Source: Brugia malayi | Lineage: Eukaryota > Nematoda > Chromadorea > Rhabditida > Onchocercidae | Direction: 5' to 3' | NCBI RefSeq assembly: GCF_000002995.4 | Contig: NW_025062477.1 | Location: 5,614,649-5,678,648 of the forward strand | DNA: 64,000 nt | Shown: one piece after another, positions 14,026 to 24,115 of the stretch | Layout of the letters: the number at the start of each line of letters is the position of its first letter | How positions within the stretch are numbered: the first letter of the stretch is position 1 | Notes under the pieces: model-generated | Databases searched by the model: none | What the model saw: only the letters and a program-made list of their open reading frames with translations | What the model was told of the DNA's origin: nothing | Program-made: the position numbers and the translations under genes

Positions 14026-17000
14026 ATGAGGATGAATGAGAAAAGTAAGGGTGGTATAATGACAAGAACGATAGTGGAATATCCGAAACCTTTATCAAAC
14101 ATGTCATATTTGCGGAATGGATTGATAGAGGATGATAGCGATGATGAATTATTCGATTGTTGCAGCTGTCTTAGGACAAGGTTAGGTGTAGTTAAATTTT
14201 ATTTTAATCAAGTAACGACAAACTTAGTTTATTTTAAAAAAAAATTTTTTTTCAGATTGAAACTTTGCTGGATTTAGATATTTTTTTGAAGAAAATGTTG
14301 AGCTTAATTTATGAAAAAAACTACTCCATTGATTTTCCTTGCTGTCAGGAGAGTTATTCGTGTTGTTTTATAGATTCATTATCTTTTTCTTCTTTCACCA
14401 AATCTTTTTTCTATTAGTAATTGAAAAAGTCATCTCCATGCTTCAGTTTTTATCGATAAATCTGTAATATATCTGTTTTCGACGATACTTTTATTTTTCT
14501 CAACATCACTAACTTCTCTATGTAAAATAAATATTCTTTTAGTAATTGTAGTGATACCACGAAGAATTCATTTTATTGTGATCTTTGATATTTTTGAATT
14601 GCGATAGTCATCAACACCGCTGAACAGTCTATTTTACTAAAACCTCTATTATTGATTAAGAGTTAATTGTTAAGTATACAGAATTACTGTAGTTTCGTAT
14701 TCCAAAGTTAGCTTGTTTGATTCAGGTCTTCTTTCATATTCATTTAAGCAAATGCTCATCGATTTCGATTTTTTAAAATGATTTTGGACTATGATTGAAT
14801 TTTTTGAACTGTTGGAGATCTTAGCTGTCTTTTAAGTATGTATTCATTCTATTCTCTAACCTAAATTGCATATACTATTAGTTGTCAGATTTTTTCTGTT
14901 TAATCCATCGGATGGTAAGATTTTCAACATATGAAAGAAATACGATGCTGTGATATCAACGGCATCATTTTTTCTTTCCTTGCATATGCAGTTATTTTTC
15001 TGGCAAAATTTCTAACTTCTTTACTGTATTATTTTGTTTAATTTCATCTTTTACTTTTTTTTTTCTTTTAATTTTGCTAAAGTAGAAAATGGTTAGGTTT
15101 GCATGATTCCTTTTTGTTCGGTTTTTCTCTATTTTGCAGTTTATCTGTATTTCAGTTCTGGTAATCTTGGACCCTATACTGTTCGATTGTTTTTCTGTTC
15201 TAAACCAGGTCGCATTATGGTTTTCCTCTTTTCATTATTAGCATTATATTTGATATATTCAAGTAAGCTATTTATTTTCTTTTTAATATGATTAATTTTG
15301 AGGAATATTTTTGTTTGTATCAAATCTTTTTTAAAATTCAAGTAATTTGGTTTCAATACCTGACTTTTTAATTGCTTTTTCTTTTCTTTTTTTTCTTTTT
15401 GCTTTTTGCTTTTTATTCCATTTTAGACTATGTAAACTTATAGTTTGAAATATCAATTTTTGTTTATAGCTGGCAATTTTTCAAATATTACAGACTGGAA
15501 CAGCAGTGCAGTCATGCATTCAGATGTGGCATCAGTAGTAACTCCGAGTAATCATTCACGGTTAGTGAAATCATTAACTTTTATGTCTAACTTTTTCATT
15601 GCATCTGTAAAATCTAAAATAAATTTATGATCACTTTAAAGTAGAACTATCGTCAGCAGTGATTCCTTTCTAAGCTATTAACAACATATGCAGATGTTTT
15701 CAACCGCTAAGCAGTAGTGATTTCAATACGATTGAATATTATGGGACATTGGAGAATTTTGTTGATTTTAGGGCGCATAAAATTTTACTAGATTTATGTA
15801 AAGCTTATGTGGAACAAAAAGTGAGTGGTGATTTGTGTAACCGCTTATGTTATCATAAAAAGTGGAGTATTTTGGATATTTATGAGGGAAACAAAATTGT
15901 TATCACGATCAAGGATGGTGGACAAGAGGTTATACTCAAAAGTCAACATTTATATATTGATGAATTTGAACATTTGGATCCACGAATTAACGAGAGCTTG
16001 TTTTTTGATGCTGTAAATTTTTGAATTTTTTCTTTTTTTTTTTTAAGTTGACTCCAAAGTTCTGGACAACTTAAATTTTTTTATTGTTCTGTACCATAAA
16101 AGAAAGTTTCTTATAATAATCTTCTAAAAGATCCAAAAAACGACAATTGGAAAAGAATGAATCGATATTTTAATAACCGATGACGTTATTATATGGTTTT
16201 TTTTACAATATTATGAGGAATAATGAGTGAACCGAACATTTTCAAAAAGAAAAAAAGACAGATGCGATTTGCAAATAATAGTAATATTAATAATAGAAGA
16301 CATATGTATAGTCAGGATAGATATATCTATCGAAAAATGCTGATAGTCGTAAACTTATGTAGTATGTGCTGAAATTATTTTAAAATATTTTCATTTAAAT
16401 TATATGCATGTCTTTTTTTCTGTTTTTATTGTGCATTTATTTTGTACCACTCTTTACTTGTAGGTCCTCGGTATAGTTAATTATAATCTAAGGTTGGGTT
16501 GGCCTTCACACTACAAACATCATCTGATTGAAATTCTCTGGCCAATGTATGTTCGTAAGGGACGTGATTCGTTGTCTGAAGCCGATCGTCGAAGTTTGTG
16601 GGCACTTCTTTCCCAGGATGAATATATTACTTTTCGAGTTTTACCTCTTACGCGTGTTACACCGAAGGTAAAATAAATTCGTTTCATATATTCTTTAATT
16701 TTTTTGTCAGAGGAGTTTATTTTCAGAACAGTAATGGAATTAGGAGAAATATTTAAAATTTGTTTTTCAAGAACTCAATTAGTTAAACATGGAAAGAAAC
16801 CATAAATTCTTGTGCTGGTTTATTGAACACTCATATTTCAGATTATTGGTACATGTGGACATTTTTACCAGGTGGAAACATTGGTTCCATTCCATATGAA
16901 AGGTTATTATATGAATTTAAAAGCTAAAATATTGCTTCATTTGATGGGAACACTGAAATTGTTCGATGAATTTTTGAACGAACCATTAGAGTGGTGTGAT

Positions 17001-18736
17001 ATAAAATTTGATAATCTTGGACTTGCTGCTGATTATCCGAAAAGGTCAGTCCAGTTCCTAAAATTTTTCAATTCCCGTCAATTTTCTATGGAATTTCATG
17101 CCTCTCGTATTATTTGCAACATTACATCTTTCTCAAAAAAAAAAAAAAAAAAAAAAAAAGGAAAATCTCTCTTTATTTTTTGAGTATTTTTTTTTTTCTG
17201 AGTAATTTTTGAGTATTTCTGAATCCTTTGTTCTTTGAAAGGGGTTTGATTTAGTTAAAAACGATAAACAGAGGGATTTTACTCGTATTCATTTCAAACA
17301 TAGATGAAAAGTAGGTTTTGAAAGTCGAAATCGAGTATGTCACTTCTATTTCATATATAAAGAAATTCACAGATTCATGGTAATGGACGCGGATATGTTG
17401 TATACTAAATCGCGTTTGAAAGCCATATTGACTAGTCGAATATGCAAACAAGATGAGGATTGTCATTATTTCGATTGCTATGCTAAATGCAATAATGAGA
17501 CGGGATTCTGTACTGATCGAACAAATAGTAATTTAGAAGTATGTTTTTATACGCTAATCCTGCTCCATGTATTCGTTTTTCCTGCGTTTATTCTTTTTTT
17601 TTTTTTTTTCTTTTGAATCAAAAAAAAAAACTGGACAAATGAAGCCATATATTGCTGTGACGAGGCAAAGGTATATTTTCAAATTTAACTTCATTTGGTG
17701 AAATTATACACATAGCCTTTATCATTTAAGTATTAAAAAGATCAGTGCGAGAAGTTGCAAAAGCATATTGATTTCCAACAAATTTGATAAAAATAATCCT
17801 TTTATGACGTAAATCTATGATCAAGTTGTTGACTACTTTTTTTAATTAGCTGCGAGATTGCAACTAATTTATCTTTTTTAATCGGTCATTTAAACAGAAT
17901 TTGATATACCCATAATTTTTTTAGCAGTGTTGTCGCCACGGGAAATAATTACAGTTGTCACTAAATTTCCTTTTAATTTCTTTCTAACTGATTTATGAGA
18001 ATTTATGATTGAAGCTTCAGTTTGTTTAAATGCTGGTAATCGACCCCTTCAAATCTTTATTCAGAATATGATAGCGTATTTTTAATGTAAGAAAGGAAAA
18101 AATAAAGGAAGCAAATTTTTGTAAGAATAATTGAATTGTTGCTATGACATTTATGTTGTAATTTTTCCCGAATAAAAGGAGCAAATCATTATGGGCTTTG
18201 AAATAATCTGGTTTTACTAGGAGAAAATGATAGTTTGGAATAAGGAGGTGGGAAATAAGACTGTAGGACAAGATAAAGCTGTTCATTATTTTTATTGTTT
18301 TTATTCTTAGGACAATTCCCATCCACACATTAATATTTTTCATTTGAAAAAAAAAAAAAAAAATGGTCTTCAGTTATCAATTAATAAAATTTCAGATAAA
18401 TGTGAATTTTTCTGGTGTGAATTATTTTAAATGTTTGCTTTTTTCATATTTTAGTATATTGTTTTTCACGTTAAAACACATCCATTTCTCCTGTCACAGT
18501 AACAAGTTCAAGAAACTTGCCGTTAGTGGAAAATGAGTCAAGTAACAGGTTAATATAATTGAAACAAACTAAGTTTTTTACAGGTATTTTGCGATAAGCT
18601 CATTTACCAATTGTATGGTAAATTTTGGACAAAATCGAATCGGTACCTGGCTGCATGTCGTGACACTTCAGTGACATTTGAGCAACGAATTGCTGATTTA
18701 CGATTGTTATGGTCATGGAACTTTTCCGATGTGTAA
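14026..18736 (+). CDS. DIPK1/FAM69-type divergent protein kinase, type II membrane protein
   Basis: Predicted ER/Golgi-resident cysteine-rich kinase-like protein of 465 residues. Eight exons join in phase: 14026-14180, 15156-15262, 15470-15560, 15694-16012, 16464-16667, 16842-17044, 17373-17538 and 18584-18736. A short cytosolic N-terminus with CCSC is followed by a single membrane segment (IMVFLFSLLALYLIYS, about residues 68-85), an N-glycosylatable stem (NFSNITDWNSS) and the luminal kinase fold. Candidate catalytic features are CDIKFDNLG (a D-K-N loop) and VMDADML in place of DFG. The family signature DEDCHYFDCYAKCNNETGFC followed by NSNLEVFCDKL is unmistakable, and WALLSQDEYITFRVL then TPKIIGTCGHFY matches FAM69A. 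Other ATGs (14062, 14101) could be the start. Which DIPK1 paralogue it is remains open, and kinase activity of the family is uncertain. Confidence 0.88.
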
Positions 18737-20211
18737 TTTTTTCTTAATTAGGTGCCTTTGATTAAATTTTAAATTGTTAAACAAATTAATGGGCAAATCA
18801 ACATATTTTGCTTGTGCCTGCGAACTGTCCATTAAATCTGACTTTCATGTTCTGAGTTAAATGCTTTTTATTTTCTTTTCGTTAATTGTATGATTTTATT
18901 TGTTTCTGCTCTTTATTTCCCAATCCTTTATTTGATTTTCGCTGCTCCACTATGTTGGTATTACTTGATTGTTTTTGACATATTGATATTATGATATTGT
19001 TTCATTATTTTTGACATATTGATATTATATCTTGTTGTTTCGGTTTAGCATTTTTATAACTTCAGTGATTAAAGGAGGTAAGGTTGAAAGGTCATGTGGT
19101 AGTTCCTTGTATGGGTTCCATTTTTTAGGATGTTTTTTTCTGCACATAGAATTGTATACTTCGCAAACTGATCTAACTCACTATCATTTTATATCTGATC
19201 TCCAATTAATTAGTCTTTCAGTACTGTAAGATACAGAAATGTCAGGAAAAAAATAGAATGGTTTTGGATTTTGTTTGAAAAACTATGTGCGATTAGCAAT
19301 CTAACTGATTCATTGCTTATTGAGTTAAAAAAACCAATTCTTTCTGATTTTCCCTCCTATGTTGTTGTTTCAGATATTCCTGTATTTTTTTTTTTTTTTT
19401 TTGATGTGATTGTACTGCCTTAAATGTGATATTTTTATGAGGGAATAATTTCGAAATTACTCAATAAGTTACCATTTTTTGGTGATTTACAGTATTTCAG
19501 TATTGTTTCCTAGAAATAGCAGTTTTCTGTGTTTGTCTTTTTGCGCATCCGCCGATATTTATTATCATTTCCATTGTTGAAAAGAGATTCTTTGCTAGGA
19601 TTGTCAAATTCTTCAATATCATTCATCTTATCAAAATTTTTATCTGTCAATGATAAATTGACAACGTAAAAGTAAACGAGTATAATGCATTTAAAATTAA
19701 AGATATCAATCATTTAAATATTTTGGTATTTCCATAAATTTCAAACAGTTTATGCAAAAAAATAGCGAAGAATGGAAACCTGTTCTGCTTAGCTTTAATC
19801 ATTTTTTTAAGGTTTAATTTCTAAAAACAAACTTAAAAAATTTACCAAGTCTGATCACCTTTTTTTCAATTATTTTCAATGAAATAAGCATTATATTTAT
19901 ACATTTTCTCAAGAAAAAAAAAAAAAAAAACAAATGATCAACAATGAGAAAAATTATTTCTTTCCCTTCAATGTAAACAACAAGTAAAAGCAAAAAGTTG
20001 CAATGGTTGAAGATTTATAAAATTTTAAATTTCGATAGCATTTTTATGCGGGACGAGAATGTTTCTCTTTTTCTTTCAATTAATAATTTATTTTATTGCA
20101 AACAGAGATATAAAATGTCGAAGGAAATATGAAGGAAATAATTTGATTGGAAATGTTTTTTCAATTTCAATTCAAATGAAAACAAATTAAGTCACAATAA
20201 TTTCACGTAGC
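18737..20211. other. spacer between DIPK1-like and RING genes (convergent 3' ends)
   Basis: The two neighbouring genes end towards each other here. It contains a short direct duplication (TTTTTGACATATTGATATTA at about 18974 and 19010, 36 bp apart), a T tract near 19385 and the small open frame described separately at 19713-19510. I see nothing else. Confidence 0.6.
19510..19713 (-). CDS. possible small secreted peptide (hypothetical)
   Basis: Uninterrupted single-exon frame of 67 residues. The first ~20 residues are hydrophobic (FKCIILVYFYVVNLSL), consistent with a weak signal or anchor. The rest is polar and Asn/Asp/Lys-rich, with dibasic sites (YRRMRKK) before the C-terminal TNTENCYF. Codons are mixed rather than A/T homopolymers, which favours a real gene slightly. 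I recognise no family. There is no clear trans-splice acceptor upstream, so it may be chance or a piece of a longer gene. Confidence 0.25.
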   Translation of the reverse strand: MIDIFNFKCIILVYFYVVNLSLTDKNFDKMNDIEEFDNPSKESLFNNGNDNKYRRMRKKTNTENCYF

Positions 20212-22476
20212 TTATTGACTCATTCTTCTAATTTGTTGATCGTCCTTTAGTTTCATTGCCTTTTCTAACATTAAAGCAGCTTCTGCCATTCTAAGATGTA
20301 AGATGGCATTCTGTTGTTTGAGTTTGTCAGATTCATCCTCAAGCTAGAAATAAATTTTTTTACTTCCTAAAAGTAATGGTTGAATTTTAGTTTAACTTTA
20401 TTTCTGACTAAATTTAATAAACGTAGTAAAAGTTTGATTGAATACATTTGCAAAGAATACCAAATGAGCAGAGAGATGAATACAAGAAAAGATAGAATTA
20501 GCATATTATTGGGGTAAAATAGGACTAAAATAAAATAAATATTAATGTGAACCATAAAATATGTTTATGTAACTTTTCCGGAAAGATAATTCAGGAAATC
20601 TGAGGCTACGACCTAATCAGAATGAGAATTTCATGAAAATATTATTAATTATATATGTATAAAATAAGTTTAATATCAAAACTGATGGAGGTGCTGTGAG
20701 CAGAACTGATAGTTTAAAATCACAAATAATTGGAATTGAGATTACTTCAAGCTTTTTTTAATTCATATGACTTTTCTAAGAAAAAGTGTACAAAAAAGAA
20801 ATTTATATAAAATTATGATTTCATTTATAAAACCAGAAATTATGATAATTTCATGATAAGTAGAGTAAAATTTTGAAATATGTAATATAAACTTAAAAGA
20901 AAATGATAAATGCTGTGAAAGCAAATATTAATATTTACGGGAAGTCTTTAATTAGATAATCTTTCATTACTTTTTCATCATGAAACAAAGTAATACTTTA
21001 ATTATTCCATAATTTTATCAACTTCACATACTTTTTTCTTAAGCTTTCCGTAAATGCTATTACTTATTCCAATTAATAAAACAAAAATTAGTAAATAAAA
21101 CAAAAATTAGTAAAGAGAAAATATTTCTGAGAAACTATAATTTTCGAAGAAAAAAAAGGTACATTTAAGAGAAATGCTATAAAAGCTGATAAATGATTAT
21201 ATTCCATTTCATTTTATAGCTAATGGATTGGTATGAATTTCAAACTAATAAACCTGAATTACCTGCTCATTTGAATCGTTTTGGTAAAATGGAAAGTTTT
21301 TTTCATCTAATATCACTAACAAATCCTTATACACAGTTTCCAATTTCCTTTTTTTATTACATATCTGACATAGTTTGTTCACCTGAAAGATGGCATAAAT
21401 TCATTATGCAATAGTTACACCTGTCAATTAATATTTATTAACTTTTAACAAATTTCGATAAACTTTTGCTGTACAACTGCAAGAGATTTGAAAAAAAAAG
21501 AAACGATGATAAGAGTTTAATTAAAAAATATATTTGGATGCATTAAATTAATAATAATTACTCATAATAGATAGAAAATCATTACTTTATCTTATAGAAG
21601 TAAAAATTATGATAGGTACGAAATATTAAGGTTAAAAGAACTCATTGTTTCATTTTCATGTAAATATGGCGTGAATTTCCTTTTTTCTCTCAGCACAAAA
21701 ATTATTGATAAAATTAAAGTGATGGATGATTACTTTTTTTAGAAAAAATATCACTGATAACTTACTTCTTTCCATTTTTCAAAGCAAGGAATATGAATTG
21801 AACGACTACATTGTGATATACAAATATCATTCAAACAAAAATATTCCAAACAGCTAGGACATAATGATGATTTTTTCCATTTGGCAAAGTTTAATTCGAA
21901 TTCATAAAATTTTTGAAGAAGAAAGCACTGAAAAAGTTAGTAGCACAGGTATTCATTCATAGGTATGAAAATAGTACGATTTAAAATATGTATACATACT
22001 GTCTATTTAATGATATTATGCTAACTGCATTTTATTGAATTGTATCAAATAAATAAATTAAAATTGAATGCAAGATGGATGATTCTGATACAGTGTACAT
22101 CACAATTAGTGTGACAAATAAGGGAATGATTATCACACAGTGATTTTGTAATCATTGATAATGATATCAAATGCTGTGTGATATGATAGCAATGAATCTA
22201 AGACATCGAGCTTTAGTCTATACTCAAAATAATTTACTATTATAAATAAATATAAATAATTTTTTTAGTAAAAAATAAATATTGCAAATGATCTTTTTCG
22301 TACTAACAGAATCAAATAAATTATCCATTAAATAGATTAGTCATTTATTTTGAGAGAAATTGAATTTGCATAAGAAAGACATTAATTGTCTGATGCTTAC
22401 AAAAGTCAACAATATTTCTATTGTTTTAATCAAAATTATATTTAAATATAAAACGAAAAAAACTCAGCAGTAACAC

Positions 22477-22553
<77 letters not shown>

Positions 22554-23860
22554 GTCAGTCAGTCAGTCAGTCGGTCAGTCAGTCAGTCAGTCAGTCAGTC
22601 AGTCACGACATACCAGTCTAATTCCTTCGGAAAAATATTCAGCATGCATTTCTTTCTGATTTAAAGTTTTTTTCATGCGCCTTTCGAGCTAAAACAAAAA
22701 AGTTGTAAGTAACATATTAGAAATAATCTATGAAATCAATTCCTTTAATAATGAAAAAAAAAAAAAAAAATAGAACTTAGAATTGGCGTCAAGATTTATA
22801 GAAAATAATTATCCAAAAATATTATGCATAATAAATTTGAGAGAATTCTCGGGAATATTTCACATGATTACTGCTTTTTATAGTAAATTAACCTAATGCA
22901 TAAATTACAATCATTTAATAACTTTTTTTCGAATTTATAAATTCAATCGGAGTATGTCCTATTCGAAATGTAACACTGAGGATGAAGCATGAAATCAGAA
23001 TTCATTTTGAATGATACAAATTAACAGTTTGTTATCTTATCTTTGTACTTATTATTTCTAACCAGCAAGTAAGATTATATATTTTTTTTAATTTATTTTC
23101 CTTTTACTAATATTTTTTTTCCTTTTTCTTTTTAAATTAAAATGCAATTAAGTCAAACTAACAATATTATGTAGCGCAATTGGATATCGACTATTTGTAG
23201 ATAACTGATTCGTTCCTTCACGAATAAATGATGGCTTAGTTGCACCATTCCTCATAAATCTTCCGCGACAAATTGGACAGCGAGTCACATAGCGCTAAAG
23301 TTTAAAAAGCTTTTTTTTTTCCTCTCTCTCTCTCTCTCTCTCCCTCTCTCTCTCTCGTTTTTTTCATCAACATAAAAATTATGTTTCATTTTTTTTTCTT
23401 TGTAAATAAATTTAAATAATATGTTAGCATAATTTAATTTAACTTAATTTCTTTTCCAAATGACCAATGGATATCAATTTTAATTCAAATGATCCGGTAG
23501 ATACCAAGAACAAAAAAAAGAAAAACGATTGAATCACTTAGATTATAATAAATCTACAGATATCATATCTGACTCAAATAATCCGACAAATATTTTATCT
23601 CTAATTCAGCTACCAAAACTTGATGATACCATTTTTTAAGCCAAATGATCCGACAATTATTATTTCTGATTCAAATGATTTTAATATATTTGATTTATCA
23701 TAAAGAAATCATTGATAAATGTTGCATAATTTTCATAAGCATACTTTTTTTTCCATGTCATAATGCACCGAGAATGAAATGTATGACCACATTGTAGCAC
23801 TGAAAGATTAAACGAGAAAATAGGCATTGTGCATATGACACATTGAACTATGGAAGGCAT
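20212..23860 (-). CDS. RING-finger protein with a second degenerate RING half and C-terminal coiled coil
   Basis: Putative E3 ubiquitin ligase of about 205 residues. Exons: 23860-23745, 23294-23163, 22688-22614, 21927-21766 and 20343-20212 (stop TAA). The N-terminal RING reads CVIC, 13 residues, then CGHTFHSRC, followed by W and RCPICRGRF in exon 2, a complete C3HC4-like set. Exon 4 repeats the layout: CPSC, 13 residues, CSRSIHIPC, then FEKW; the first histidine is replaced by Arg and no CPxC half follows. The tail (KLKQQNAILHLRMAEAALML) is a likely coiled coil. TRAIP-type proteins share RING plus coiled coil, but orthology is not established. Exon 1 ends in phase 2 at an A8 run whereas exon 2 must start in phase 0, so one base seems missing or the junction is non-standard; I kept the gene as functional with that caveat. 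Confidence 0.78.
21220..21283 (+). CDS. orphan exon-like segment, possible trans-spliced first exon
   Basis: On the plus strand inside an intron of the RING gene, TTTTATAG is followed three bases later by ATG at 21223 and the frame MDWYEFQTNKPELPAHLNRF, ending at a good donor (G/GTAAAA, 21284). The composition is less A/T-biased than the flanks and looks like protein. Without splicing the frame runs to 21414. I could not find a matching downstream exon and recognise no family. It may pair with the orphan terminal exon at 30075-30227, but the phase needs at least one further exon between. Confidence 0.33.
22479..22604. repeat. compound tetranucleotide microsatellite (TCAA)n-(TCAG)n
   Basis: About 18 TCAA units run to 22550, switching to about 13 TCAG units with one TCGG variant up to 22604. 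It lies in the RING gene intron, its end 9 bases from the donor at 22613-22612. Confidence 0.97.
23321..23357. repeat. (TC)n microsatellite
   Basis: Dinucleotide CT array with one CCC interruption following a T tract, in intron 1 of the RING gene, about 27 bases upstream (on the gene's sense strand) of the exon 2 acceptor. Confidence 0.95.
23455..23690. repeat. degenerate tandem repeat with CAAATGATCCG core
   Basis: The core CAAATGATCCG or CAAATAATCCG occurs at about 23486, 23575 and 23642, with decayed copies at 23457 and 23672. The repeat fills most of intron 1 of the RING gene. Confidence 0.5.
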
Positions 23861-24070
23861 TCCTTATCTGAAATAATTGAAATTGGTGAAATTGAATAAA
23901 TGAAACGTTTGGGGAAATATTAGTTAAATAAGTTTAAATGAAAAAAAAATTTAATTTGTAAGGTAAGATAAAAAGGAGAAAAAAACTGCACTTTCATTAA
24001 ATAGTTTCTAAAGTCAATTTTAAAAATGCTCAATTGTAAATTTAACACTGACTAAAATTTAGATTTCCTA

Positions 24071-24115
<45 letters not shown>

